Shown here one piece after another: positions 1-7,750 of a stretch of DNA of 34,494 bases. Below the pieces are notes generated by a model. The model searched no databases. It worked only from the letters and a program-made list of their open reading frames with translations, and was not told the DNA's origin. Location of the stretch: NCBI RefSeq assembly GCF_001431595.1, contig NZ_LDJO01000018.1:1-34494 (forward strand), in the 5' to 3' direction. The translations under genes and the position numbers were made by a program. This DNA is from Stenotrophomonas acidaminiphila (GTDB lineage Bacteria > Pseudomonadota > Gammaproteobacteria > Xanthomonadales > Xanthomonadaceae). Position 1 is the stretch's first letter. Each line of letters starts with the position of its first letter.

Positions 1-294
1 GGCGCCCATGCACTGCGCAGCCTGTTCTCGCTGGCCCAGCAGTACCGCTACTCGGGCTGCACCCGCGACGACTTCGCCGCGAAGAACGCCGCAGCCCGGG
101 CGGCGCTGGAGAAGTTCGGCGAGTTGCCGCAGGACGTGCTGGAAGGCACGCGCCGCTCGAAGTTCGCGCCGCCCATCGTGCGCCGTGGCCTGCAGCAGCG
201 CGGTGACGGTCCTGCCGCAGCCGCATCGCCCACCGACGAGGTTGCCACCACCGAGGCACCCGAGGCCGCCGCCGACGAGGACGCGCAGCCATGA
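1..294 (+). CDS. TIGR03761 (PFL_4669) family ICE protein, C-terminal part only
   Basis: The reading frame is open from the first base and stops at 292-294, so only the last 97 residues are present and the start lies upstream of the window. The visible part reads RSLFSLAQQYRYSGCTRDDF and then a conserved DVLEGTRRSKFAPPIV stretch, which I associate with the TIGR03761 family of integrating conjugative element proteins. An Ala/Glu/Pro-rich tail follows that looks disordered. The stop codon overlaps the start of the DUF3158 gene (ATGA at 291-294), so the two are translationally coupled. Family members sit in the ICE block between the ParB/STY4528 genes and ssb/topB, as here. The molecular role is not known; a part in ICE DNA maintenance or replication is inferred from position. 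Confidence 0.8.
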   Translation, partial: GAHALRSLFSLAQQYRYSGCTRDDFAAKNAAARAALEKFGELPQDVLEGTRRSKFAPPIVRRGLQQRGDGPAAAASPTDEVATTEAPEAAADEDAQP

Positions 295-818
295 GCGACC
301 CGAACCGCGACACCCGCTACTTCCGCCCGCTGCAACAGACCGCCTTCATGCGGCTGGAACACGCAGGCTCTCTAAAAGGCCTTTTAAAGCCCTTTAAAGG
401 TAAAGGGGACTTGGAGGCCTGGGCCAGCCAGTGCTTCGCCATGCGCGACGAGTTGATTGGCTTGGCGCAGCGACAGGTGCTGCCACAGGCCGTCGGGCAT
501 CCCTTCCACCTGCTCTCAATCGAGCTGGCCCAGCAGACCACTGGCGCAGGCACGGCGTTTCTTCGCTGGCGCAAGCACGACCGCTCGGCCATGGGCGTCG
601 CCTTGTGGCAGGAGCTGATGGCGAGCACCAGCACGCCGGTCAACCTCCTGGCCGACCTGCACGCGATCGAGCTTCAGCGCATCACGCTGAACATGCAGAT
701 CAGCCTGTTGCACACCTTGGGCAGGCAGGCCCAGGAGTGCGCCAGCAAGGCCGCCGACGCGGAAGACGCCTACCTGCGCCGGCTCAAGTCCATGCCATCC
801 GCCATGCGTGATCGGTGA
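291..818 (+). CDS. DUF3158 family ICE protein
   Basis: A 175-residue soluble protein with no signal peptide or membrane segment. The sequence (RYFRPLQQTAFMRLEHAGSL near the start, then FLRWRKHDRSAMGVALWQEL and a helical C-terminal half rich in Gln/Leu) fits the DUF3158 family, found almost only in ICEs of this type between the TIGR03761 gene and ssb. The start codon overlaps the stop of the preceding gene by four bases (ATGA), giving translational coupling. The function is unknown. The fixed place next to ssb and topoisomerase III suggests a role in processing or replicating the excised element, which is inference only. Confidence 0.8.
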   Translation: MSDPNRDTRYFRPLQQTAFMRLEHAGSLKGLLKPFKGKGDLEAWASQCFAMRDELIGLAQRQVLPQAVGHPFHLLSIELAQQTTGAGTAFLRWRKHDRSAMGVALWQELMASTSTPVNLLADLHAIELQRITLNMQISLLHTLGRQAQECASKAADAEDAYLRRLKSMPSAMRDR

Positions 819-891
819 TCGCGCCAGGCACCCCAGCACGCGCCCGCCGCCGACCAGGTGCGGGTATTTCAACCACCACGGAGATTGCAAC

Positions 892-1344
892 ATGAGCACG
901 CATTTTTCTGGCGAAGGCAACATCGGTTCGCCCCCCGAGTACCGGGAGTTTCCCAACGGCAACGACGAACCGCGGCGCTTGCTGCGGCTGAACGTGTATT
1001 TCGACAACCCCGTCCCCACCAAGGGCGGCGACTTCGAGGATCGCGGCGGCTTCTGGGCGCCGGTGGAAATCTGGCACCGCGACGCCGCGCACTGGAAGGA
1101 CCTGTACCAGAAAGGCATGCGCGTGCTGGTCGTCGGCCGCATGGAGCGCGAACCCTGGACGGACAACGAGGATCAGCCGCGCGAGACCTGGCAGATCAAC
1201 GCGCGCAGCGTCGGCATCCTGCCGTTCCGCATCGAGTCGGTGACCCTCAGCCCCAGGCAGCAGGAGACCGCGCAGGACACGCAGCCGAATTCCCAGGCCG
1301 CCCAGGAACCGACCGCGCCGAAGGAGCCGAAGCGCAGGAAGTGA
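892..1344 (+). CDS. ssb: Single-stranded DNA-binding protein (ICE type)
   Basis: 150 residues. The start is the ATG at 892, ten bases after a GGAG ribosome-binding site at 879-882; a longer in-frame extension to 808 has no such site. Residues 1-120 resemble the ICE-borne SSB family with an OB fold: alternating beta segments including RLLRLNVYFDNPVP, GGFWAPVEIW and GMRVLVVGRMEREPW. The last 30 residues are Gln/Pro-rich and end in a basic KEPKRRK. The canonical bacterial SSB tail (acidic, ending in DIPF) that recruits host repair and replication proteins is therefore missing. It probably coats single-stranded ICE DNA during transfer or replication, alongside topB downstream. Confidence 0.83.
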   Translation: MSTHFSGEGNIGSPPEYREFPNGNDEPRRLLRLNVYFDNPVPTKGGDFEDRGGFWAPVEIWHRDAAHWKDLYQKGMRVLVVGRMEREPWTDNEDQPRETWQINARSVGILPFRIESVTLSPRQQETAQDTQPNSQAAQEPTAPKEPKRRK

Positions 1345-1389
1345 TGCAGCATGGGGCGGCGGCAGTCGTCCGTCGCCCCACGCCCTCGC

Positions 1390-1412
1390 GAGCTATCCCC
1401 AGGGGATAGCTC
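1390..1412. promoter_or_regulatory. Perfect 11-bp inverted repeat, possible protein-binding site
   Basis: The arms GAGCTATCCCC and GGGGATAGCTC are exact reverse complements around a single central A. With no loop it is a poor RNA hairpin but a good dimer-binding operator or initiator site. It lies in the 273-base gap between ssb and topB. The half-site TATCCCCA resembles a degenerate DnaA box (TTATCCACA), so a replication-related role is also possible. Nothing else in the gap (1345-1617) is recognisable. Confidence 0.5.
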
Positions 1413-1617
1413 CATCAACGTCTACCGGCGTCCGCGCGCTCCAAAAAATCGTGGCTCCCGGCCCGCACACCCCCGGCCGCACGCCACTTCCGTCCCGGCC
1501 ATTCCATCCCATGAAAGTGGTCGCCACCGCATGCGGCTTGTTTGCTGCTGCCCCTGGTGATGCTCGGCATCCTCGATTCCAGCAACTCAATGAACCACGG
1601 AATTCGGATGGACGGAC

Positions 1618-3630
1618 ATGCGGCTGTTCTTGTGCGAGAAGCCATCGCAAGGCAAAGACATTGGTCGAATCCTCGGCGCGACGCAGCGCGGTGAAGGCTG
1701 TCTCAGCGGCTCCGGCGTCACCGTCACCTGGTGCATCGGCCATCTCGTAGAAGCGGCAGCTCCCGAGGTCTATGACGCGGCGCTCAAGCGCTGGTCGCTG
1801 GAGCAGTTGCCCATCATTCCCCAGCAGTGGCGGGTCGAGGTCAAACCGAAGACCGCCACGCAATTCAAGGTCGTCAAAGCGCTTCTGGCGAAGGCGACTC
1901 ATCTGGTCATCGCCACCGATGCCGACCGCGAGGGCGAGCTGATCGCCCGCGAGATCATCGACCTGTGCGGCTACCGCGGCCCCATCGAGCGGCTATGGCT
2001 GTCGGCGCTCAACGATGCGTCGATCCGCACCGCGCTCGGCAAGTTGCGGCCCTCATCCGACACGCTGCCGATGTACTACTCGGCGCTTGCGCGCTCACGC
2101 GCAGACTGGCTCGTGGGCATGAACCTCAGCCGGTTGTTCACGGTGCTCGGGCGTCAGGCCGGCTACGACGGCGTGCTGTCCGTCGGTCGCGTCCAGACGC
2201 CGACCTTGAAGCTCGTCGTGGACCGCGACCGCGAGATCGCGGCCTTCAAGTCGGTGCCGTTCTGGGCCATCGACGTGTCCCTGTCCGCAGGTGGACAGGC
2301 TTTCAGCGCGCAGTGGGTTCCGCCCGATGGCTGCACCGACGACGCCGGTCGCTGCCTGCAGCAGCCGATCGCCCAGCAGGCCGCGCAGCAGATCCGCGCT
2401 GCGGGCAGCGCCCAGGTCCTATTAGTCGAGACCGAGCGCGTGCGCGAAGGTCCGCCGCTGCTGTTCGACCTGGGAACGCTTCAGGAGGTTTGTTCCAAGC
2501 AGCTTGGGCTGGATGTTCAAGAGACCCTCGAAATCGCGCAGGCCTTGTACGAGACACACAAGGCCACAACGTACCCGCGTTCGGATTCCGGCTACCTGCC
2601 CGAAAGCATGTTCGCGGAAGTGCCGACTGTCCTTGACAGCCTGCTCAAGACCGATCCCTCGCTGCGCCCGATCATGGGCCAACTCGACCGCTACCAGCGC
2701 TCGCGCGCCTGGAACGACGGCAAAGTGACAGCCCACCACGGCATCATCCCGACGCTCGAACCCGCGAACCTCTCTGCGATGAGCGAGAAGGAGCTGGCCG
2801 TGTACCGGCTCATCCGGGCGCACTACCTGGCGCAGTTCCTCCCTCACCACGAGTTCGACCGCACTGTCGCCGAGCTGTCCTGCGGCCAACAGAAGTTGGC
2901 GGCCACCGGAAAGCAGATGGTCGCCCAGGGTTGGCGCCTGGTGCTGGCCGAACCGCAAGCGGATGAGGACGGTGAAGCCACGGCGCGCAGCCAGGTACTC
3001 CCCCCGCTGCGCGAGGGCATGGCGTGCCAGGTGGCCGAGGCCGAGATCAAGGCGCTCAAGACGATGCCGCCCAAGCCGTACACGCAGGGCGAACTGGTCA
3101 AGTCCATGAAGGGGGTCGCCAAGCTGGTGACGGACCCGCGCCTGAAGCAGAAGCTCAAGGATACGGTCGGCATCGGCACCGAGGCGACACGGGCCAACAT
3201 CATCAGCGGGCTGATCACCCGCGGCTACATCGTGAAGAAGGGGCGCTCCATTCGCGCATCGGATGCGGCGTTCACCTTGATCGATGCCGTACCCGCGGCG
3301 ATTGCCGACCCCGGAACCACCGCCGTGTGGGAGCAGGCGCTCGACATGATCGAGGCCGGACAACTCACACTGGATGTGTTCATCGGCAAGCAGGCCGCAT
3401 GGATTTCGCAACTGATCGTGCAGTACGGCAGCACCTCGCTGTCCATCAAGGTTCCCCAGGGGCCTGCTTGTCCGCAGTGCGGCGCACCGACGCGCCAGCG
3501 CACCGGCAAGACCGGCCCCTTCTGGTCGTGCAGTCGCTACCCCGACTGCAAAGGCACGCTGCCGGTCGATTCCGGCACGTCCAAGCGCGGTGCGTCGCGC
3601 CCGCGCAGTAGCGGCCGCAAGGGCTCCTGA
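1618..3630 (+). CDS. topB: DNA topoisomerase III (type IA)
   Basis: 670 residues, close to the usual length of TopB/TraE-type enzymes. It relaxes and decatenates DNA by cutting one strand through a tyrosine intermediate. The Toprim domain at the N terminus shows CEKPSQ at residues 6-11 and the metal-binding acidic triad D101, D103 and E105 in ATDADREGE. The catalytic tyrosine is Y319 in TTYPRSDS. A C-terminal zinc ribbon uses C618, C621, C638 and C644, followed by a short basic tail. All catalytic residues are present, so the enzyme should be active. Topoisomerase III next to ssb is standard in this ICE family and is thought to help resolve DNA intermediates during excision, replication or transfer. 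Confidence 0.95.
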   Translation: MRLFLCEKPSQGKDIGRILGATQRGEGCLSGSGVTVTWCIGHLVEAAAPEVYDAALKRWSLEQLPIIPQQWRVEVKPKTATQFKVVKALLAKATHLVIATDADREGELIAREIIDLCGYRGPIERLWLSALNDASIRTALGKLRPSSDTLPMYYSALARSRADWLVGMNLSRLFTVLGRQAGYDGVLSVGRVQTPTLKLVVDRDREIAAFKSVPFWAIDVSLSAGGQAFSAQWVPPDGCTDDAGRCLQQPIAQQAAQQIRAAGSAQVLLVETERVREGPPLLFDLGTLQEVCSKQLGLDVQETLEIAQALYETHKATTYPRSDSGYLPESMFAEVPTVLDSLLKTDPSLRPIMGQLDRYQRSRAWNDGKVTAHHGIIPTLEPANLSAMSEKELAVYRLIRAHYLAQFLPHHEFDRTVAELSCGQQKLAATGKQMVAQGWRLVLAEPQADEDGEATARSQVLPPLREGMACQVAEAEIKALKTMPPKPYTQGELVKSMKGVAKLVTDPRLKQKLKDTVGIGTEATRANIISGLITRGYIVKKGRSIRASDAAFTLIDAVPAAIADPGTTAVWEQALDMIEAGQLTLDVFIGKQAAWISQLIVQYGSTSLSIKVPQGPACPQCGAPTRQRTGKTGPFWSCSRYPDCKGTLPVDSGTSKRGASRPRSSGRKGS

Positions 3631-3841
3631 CCGACCCCGCTCCCCGAGAGCCGTGCCCGCCATCGGCGGCGTGGCCCATGTCCCGCACGCCCTGCGGGAC
3701 GCCCAGCGCGCAACGCCTTCTCTTGTCCGTGTGCGCGTCCCGCCCAGCCGTCCCCCAGCCGCGGGACCTGAAGGTAGCTTCTCCACGAACCATGTCCGGG
3801 GTTTCCCGGCGCGTTCTGCTGATCAGCATTTTCCGCCTCTG

Positions 3842-3893
3842 CGAAGGGTCCCCCGGTGGCTTGCCGGCCTGCGAGCCACCCGGAGACCCTTCG
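3842..3893. repeat. Long imperfect hairpin (20-bp arms, 18 matches)
   Basis: The arm at 3842-3861 pairs with 3874-3893 at 18 of 20 positions around a 12-base loop at 3862-3873. It is not followed by a run of T, so it does not look like an intrinsic terminator. It sits in the 535-base gap between topB and the cytosine methyltransferase gene and may be part of a structured leader RNA or a processing or protein-binding site. Confidence 0.55.
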
Positions 3894-4071
3894 TGGTCAG
3901 CGGTATTCGATGCCGTGCCCAACGGCGAAAAACTGGGCTCCTTTTGTGCGCGGATGTGCGCCAGAAGATGCCGGCGCCAACCACGACATGCGCCGGGTGC
4001 GATTGCTGACAGCAGACGGTTCTAGCGACGACCGGGCCTGCAACAGCCCACGGGTGGTTCCGTCCTCCCGA

Positions 4072-4103
4072 GCCGAAGGCCACACGGCCTTCGGCGCCTT
4101 TCT
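4072..4103 (+). terminator. Strong hairpin in the methyltransferase leader (attenuator or terminator)
   Basis: GCCGAAGGCC (4072-4081) and GGCCTTCGGC (4086-4095) form a perfect 10-bp stem with an ACAC loop, followed by GCCTTTCTCC. It lies 440 bases downstream of topB and 70 bases upstream of the methyltransferase start. It could end a read-through transcript, attenuate the downstream gene, or mark the 3' end of a small RNA made from this gap. The T tract is short, so termination efficiency is uncertain. Confidence 0.5.
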
Positions 4104-4165
4104 CCTGCCGATCAACGTCCCGGCCCGGCCACACGGTCCAGGGCCACACGAACAGGAGACCCGAC

Positions 4166-5782
4166 ATGAACCCGCAACCTCGCACCTCACGCGGTGCGCC
4201 CCAGGCCGCGCCACTGCTGTACGGCAGCGTGTGCAGCGGCATCGAGGCCGCGAGCCTCGCCTGGCAACCCCTCGGCCTCGAAGCCGTGTGGTTCGCCGAA
4301 ATCGAGCCGTTCCCGAGCGCCGTGCTCGCCCACCGTTACCCCCACGTGCCCAACCTGGGCGACATGACCGCGATCGCCCGCCAGGTGCGCGCCGGCACCG
4401 TGCCGGCGCCCGACATCCTGGTCGGCGGCACGCCGTGCCAGTCGTTCAGCGTTGCAGGTAGCCGGCGCGGGCTGGATGACCCGCGCGGAGCCCTTTCCCT
4501 TGCCTATGTGGAGCTTGCCAATGCCATCGACCAAACCCGCCAACAAGACCGCCGCCCGGCGGCCACGCTCGTCTGGGAAAACGTCCCCGGCGTCCTCAAC
4601 GACCGCAGCAATGCCTTCGGGCATTTCCTGGGGGCACTGGTCGGGGAAAGCCGTGCGCTCCAGCCGCCAGGGGATCGGTGGGCGCACGCTGGTTGTGTGT
4701 CTGGACCCCGCCGCCGCATCGCGTGGCGCGTGCTCGACGCTCAATATTTCGGTGTCGCCCAACGCCGCAAGCGCGTGTTTCTTGTGGCAAGTGGTGGAGA
4801 TGACCTCGATCCCGCAGAAGTACTTTTTGAGCGCGCAGGCCTGCTCGGGGATTCTTGTGCGGGCCGCGCGCCGTGGCAAGAAGCTGCCCACGATGCTGGA
4901 CCGGGTGCTGAAGCAGCAGGCGCATGCGCAGGACTTGCAGGATTCGCAGGGCTGAAGCAGCCCTACGGCAGGGTCACGACGACGTTCGGATTCAGCGGCG
5001 GCATTGGCCCCGTCGATGTGGCGGCGTGCCTGATGGCCGCTGGCCCCAAGCACGACATTCGCACCGAGACGTTCATGGTGCAGTCGGTCGTCGGCAGCAT
5101 CGCCCACACCCTCGACACCGCCAACAACGGCAGGGGCAGCAGCGAGGATGGCACCGGCAAGGGTGTTCCGATCATCGCCTTCACTGCCCAGGGCAGCGGC
5201 GCCGATGCCACGTTCGACCTGACGCCGACGCTGCGCGCTGGCGGCCATCGCAACAGCCATGCGAACGCCGGTGTCGTGCCCGCCATCGCTTTCGCGCAGA
5301 ACAACCGCGGTGAAGTGCGCTACGAATCCGGCCATGGACAGGTGGCTTGCACCGTGCTGTCCAACGGCAAGCCGGGCTACGGCGTGCCGATGGTGGCCTG
5401 CGTATCTCTGCGTGGCCGCGAGAACGGCCTTGCCGCCGAGTTGGGCGGCACCGTAGCGGGCGCACTTCGCACCAGCGGCGGCGGCGCGGACAAGCCCCAT
5501 GTGCTGGCTCCCGACTTCGAGGCGCATTTCCGCTACGACTGGAACGGCCCTGGCCCCGGCGACTGGTCGCACTGGCGGGTGCGGCGGCTGATGCCCGTGG
5601 AGTGCGAGCGGCTGCAAGGCATGCCCGACGACTACACGCTGATCACCTACCGCGGCAAGCCCGCCGCCGACGCTCCACGCTACAAGGCGATCGGCAACTC
5701 CATGGCTGTACCGTGCATGGCATGGCTGGGCCAGCGCCTGGTGCAGTACCTGCACAAGACGGGCTCGACCGCTTCGGATTGA
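4166..5782 (+). CDS. Orphan C5-cytosine DNA methyltransferase (Dcm type)
   Basis: 538 residues. It transfers a methyl group from SAM to carbon 5 of cytosine in a specific DNA sequence. Motifs appear in the normal order: motif I LYGSVCSGIEAASLA (about 19-33), motif IV GGTPCQSFSVAG with catalytic C91, motif VI WENVPGV, motif VIII QRRKRVFLVAS, a long variable region of about 200 residues (target recognition plus Gly-rich segments), then MPVECERLQGMPDDYT and the motif X-like AIGNSMAVP near the C terminus. The start at 4166 follows an AGGAGA ribosome-binding site. No restriction endonuclease gene is nearby, so it is an orphan enzyme. It probably protects the ICE against host restriction or marks ICE DNA (inference). 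It follows a 535-base structured leader. Confidence 0.93.
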   Translation: MNPQPRTSRGAPQAAPLLYGSVCSGIEAASLAWQPLGLEAVWFAEIEPFPSAVLAHRYPHVPNLGDMTAIARQVRAGTVPAPDILVGGTPCQSFSVAGSRRGLDDPRGALSLAYVELANAIDQTRQQDRRPAATLVWENVPGVLNDRSNAFGHFLGALVGESRALQPPGDRWAHAGCVSGPRRRIAWRVLDAQYFGVAQRRKRVFLVASGGDDLDPAEVLFERAGLLGDSCAGRAPWQEAAHDAGPGAEAAGACAGLAGFAGLKQPYGRVTTTFGFSGGIGPVDVAACLMAAGPKHDIRTETFMVQSVVGSIAHTLDTANNGRGSSEDGTGKGVPIIAFTAQGSGADATFDLTPTLRAGGHRNSHANAGVVPAIAFAQNNRGEVRYESGHGQVACTVLSNGKPGYGVPMVACVSLRGRENGLAAELGGTVAGALRTSGGGADKPHVLAPDFEAHFRYDWNGPGPGDWSHWRVRRLMPVECERLQGMPDDYTLITYRGKPAADAPRYKAIGNSMAVPCMAWLGQRLVQYLHKTGSTASD

Positions 5783-5825
5783 TCGGCGACGCAGCCTGCG
5801 GGCCGCGCCATTCTCCCTCCTGCAT

Positions 5826-5990
5826 TGCCGATGTATTGGCAGCAGCCCGCAGCCAGGGTGTCAAGGCTGCCGCGGGTTCCACCCGCGCCACCCGCCAGTT
5901 CGCCTCGGCATCTCACCGGCGAACGCTGCCCACCGGGGCACCGATGCCTCTTTCTCCAACCCACGGGATGGCCGCCACGTCCCGTCAGGG
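5826..5990 (+). promoter_or_regulatory. Structured multi-hairpin leader, copy A
   Basis: Leader of the gene at 6025. Stems in order: H1 TGCC/GGCA (5826-5829 / 5838-5841), H2 GCAGCC/GGCTGC (5849-5854 / 5865-5870), H3 CGCGGGT/ACCCGCG (5871-5877 / 5881-5887), H4 GGCATC/GATGCC (5907-5912 / 5943-5948) enclosing TGCCC/GGGCA (5927-5931 / 5936-5940), then H5 ACGGGA/TCCCGT (5963-5968 / 5980-5985). The same order of stems occurs before 6913, 14314 and 17320 with different base pairs, which supports a conserved RNA fold. Confidence 0.6.
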
Positions 5991-6024
5991 GCATGTCGCC
6001 ACCCGGTCGATTTCAGGACTTCCC

Positions 6025-6582
6025 ATGGACAACATCACCAAGCAAAACCGCATCACGCTGAAGAGCCTCAAGGTGGCAGATTTCGCCAGCGAAGAAACGA
6101 TGTGCTTCAGCGCCACCGTCGTGTTCGACGGCACTCCCATCGCCGAGGCCCGCAACGACGGCCACGGCGGCTCGACGTTCCTGCACGCGCTCAGCGGCAA
6201 GGCGGCGTTGCTGGCTCAGGCCGAAGCCTTCGCCAAGGGCCTGCCGCCTGCGCCGCTCAACCTCGGCCAGGAGGGCGAAGACCCTCACTACATCGACATG
6301 ACGCTCGACTTCCTGGTCGATGAACTTGCCGACGCCATGCACGCGGAACGCAAGGTGCGAGCCGCGTTCAACCGCGACATCGGCAACAAGGTGCTGTTCA
6401 TCAAGGACGGCAAATTGCTGTTCATCAAGGGCATCAAGCTCAAGGCCATTGCTGACCGCAAGGCGTACTTCGCTTCGCTGCGCGCTCGGCAGGCCCAGCC
6501 CATCGTCATCCTCGCCGAGCTTGCGCCCGAGCAGGCATTCGACCTGTGGAAGCAGCATGTCCTGGGCGACAAGCCCGACTGA
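6025..6582 (+). CDS. ICE accessory protein of unknown function (185 aa)
   Basis: The start is the ATG at 6025 (MDNITKQNRITLK). The frame is open further upstream, but that part runs through the hairpin leader and reads as low-quality protein. I do not recognise the family. The protein is soluble, mixed alpha/beta and has no cysteine cluster or nucleotide-binding motif; a patch near residues 120-145 alternates hydrophobic and Lys residues (VLFIKDGKLLFIKGIKLKAI). It stands alone between two structured leaders and ends with a clear terminator at 6610. Codon use matches the neighbouring ICE genes, so it looks like a native part of the element and not a late insertion. Confidence 0.75.
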   Translation: MDNITKQNRITLKSLKVADFASEETMCFSATVVFDGTPIAEARNDGHGGSTFLHALSGKAALLAQAEAFAKGLPPAPLNLGQEGEDPHYIDMTLDFLVDELADAMHAERKVRAAFNRDIGNKVLFIKDGKLLFIKGIKLKAIADRKAYFASLRARQAQPIVILAELAPEQAFDLWKQHVLGDKPD

Positions 6583-6609
6583 CCCAGCACCGACGCACTC
6601 TCCTGGCAG

Positions 6610-6638
6610 CCCCGCACTCGATGCGGGGTTTCTTTTTC
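6610..6638 (+). terminator. Intrinsic terminator after the 6025 gene
   Basis: CCCCGC (6610-6615) pairs with GCGGGG (6623-6628) across a 7-base loop and is followed directly by TTTCTTTTTC. It lies 28 bases after the stop codon of the 185-residue protein. The rest of the 330-base gap up to 6912 holds leader copy B. Confidence 0.75.
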
Positions 6639-6722
6639 TCTGCGCGCATCAATCGGGGGTGGGCCGGATGCCGTTTTCCAACTGACGCGACGCGGCCCGC
6701 GCACGAAGCTGCCCGCATGTTC

Positions 6723-6880
6723 GCTGATTCGTCAGCACATGCCAGCAGCCAGGGTTTCAAGCTGCCGCGGGTCTCTCCCGCGTTGCCCACCAGTCCGCAT
6801 CGCATCAAGTCTGCGGACGCGCGTCCCCATGACGCTGATGCATTTTTTCAACCGCGTGCGGGAGCTGCCATCCCGTGAGG
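6723..6880 (+). promoter_or_regulatory. Structured multi-hairpin leader, copy B
   Basis: Leader of the gene at 6913. H1 GCTGA/TCAGC (6723-6727 / 6732-6736), H2 GCAGC/GCTGC (6745-6749 / 6761-6765), H3 CGCGGG/CCCGCG (6766-6771 / 6777-6782), H4 GCATC/GATGC (6797-6801 / 6837-6841) enclosing GGAC/GTCC (6815-6818 / 6823-6826), H5 CGGGA/TCCCG (6859-6863 / 6871-6875). A T-rich stretch followed by CAACC lies between H4 and H5, as in copies A and D. Loops in H2 (AGGGTTTCAA here, AGGGTGTCAA in copy A) are also similar. Confidence 0.6.
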
Positions 6881-6912
6881 GACGAGGCCCCGCTTTTCCA
6901 AGGAGCCCGTCC

Positions 6913-7125
6913 ATGTCCCAGCAAGCCTCTTTCGGCCAATTGGCCTCGACCTACTGCGGCAAGTTCCTGCCGCTCGAAGTCCTGCAAAGCGCCGCCGGTC
7001 ACTACATCGGCACGCGCGATACCGAAGGGCCCGTTTCGCGGGAATCCCGCGAGTACTTCCGCAGCCATGCCGCGGCTCAACGTGCCCTCGAAAGAGGCGG
7101 CTGGTCCCAGCTCGCCATTCCCTGA
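6913..7125 (+). CDS. Small ICE protein of unknown function (70 aa)
   Basis: The ATG at 6913 follows an AAGGAG ribosome-binding site and the structured leader; in-frame codons further upstream run through that leader and are unlikely to be translated. The product is a short soluble protein (MSQQASFGQLASTYCGKF at the start) with several Arg/Glu-rich helical turns near its end. No family is recognised. The next gene starts 21 bases after its stop, so the two are probably co-transcribed. Confidence 0.65.
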   Translation: MSQQASFGQLASTYCGKFLPLEVLQSAAGHYIGTRDTEGPVSRESREYFRSHAAAQRALERGGWSQLAIP

Positions 7126-7146
7126 TCCAACTGGAGGAATCACGTC

Positions 7147-7539
7147 ATGAACCAGCTACTGCCACGGGAAGTCGTCGATCAGATCATGCGGGAAGAACAG
7201 CATTTCGCGGCCGCGCCCCAAGCCTTCTTCGAGGCCTGGAAGCGCGGTGTCGAGATCGCTGGCCCCGAATGGTTCGGTGACGGCACCCGTGAAGGTCTGA
7301 ACCAGGCCAAGAGCAAGTGGGATCTGCGTCCCAACATGCTGCGGCTCAACGATGCCCTCGGCGTCCTGAGCAGCGGCGAACGCATGTTCCTGTCCGCCAT
7401 GGTCAGCTTCTACAACGCGCGCGAGGGCGGTGCCATGCTCAAGCGCTGCCACTTCAACGGACTGTCGGACTTCGACGGTCTCGACCTGCAACGCCGTAAG
7501 GTCCTCGCCGACCTGCTCGTGAACTACAACGGCTGGTGA
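7147..7539 (+). CDS. ICE accessory protein of unknown function (130 aa)
   Basis: 130 residues, with a GGAGG ribosome-binding site just upstream of the ATG at 7147. The protein is predicted soluble and mostly helical. Recognisable stretches are FFEAWKRGVEIAGPEW and MFLSAMVSFYNAREGGAML, and it ends in VNYNGW. I recall similar small proteins in other ICEs of this type but know of no function. It follows the 70-residue gene by 21 bases with no hairpin between them and ends before a strong terminator at 7582. Confidence 0.75.
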   Translation: MNQLLPREVVDQIMREEQHFAAAPQAFFEAWKRGVEIAGPEWFGDGTREGLNQAKSKWDLRPNMLRLNDALGVLSSGERMFLSAMVSFYNAREGGAMLKRCHFNGLSDFDGLDLQRRKVLADLLVNYNGW

Positions 7540-7581
7540 GCCGGTCTCCGGCACACCACCACGTCTTCGTTCACTCCCCAC

Positions 7582-7622
7582 GAGGGGCACGCGCCCACGA
7601 GGCCGTGCCCCTCATTTTGTTT
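7582..7622 (+). terminator. Strong intrinsic terminator
   Basis: GAGGGGCACG (7582-7591) pairs perfectly with CGTGCCCCTC (7604-7613) over a 12-base loop, followed by ATTTTGTTT. It is placed 42 bases after the stop of the 130-residue gene and should end that transcript. Confidence 0.8.
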
Positions 7623-7690
7623 CCCGTAGTCCAGCGCAGTGCTGACAACGCCATGGTCGGCGCTGCCTGACGCTTTTTCCATTTTTCAAC

Positions 7691-7713
7691 CCACCGGGTC
7701 CAATTCCCGGTGG
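7691..7713 (+). promoter_or_regulatory. Pre-RBS leader hairpin of the 7751 gene
   Basis: CCACCGGG (7691-7698) pairs with CCCGGTGG (7706-7713), loop of 7 bases, 37 bases before the ATG. It is preceded by a pyrimidine-rich run and CAACC, as in leader copies A, B and D, and followed by CGGGG and a GGAGA ribosome-binding site. It belongs to the hairpin-per-gene pattern of this region. Confidence 0.55.
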
Positions 7714-7750
7714 CGGGGATTGGCTCCATTATTCAATCTGGAGAGATCCC

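Noticed and set aside
4187..5755. A 522-codon minus-strand frame opposite the cytosine methyltransferase
   Set aside because: All methyltransferase motifs are on the plus strand in the right order; the minus frame is a His/Ala/Arg-rich shadow.
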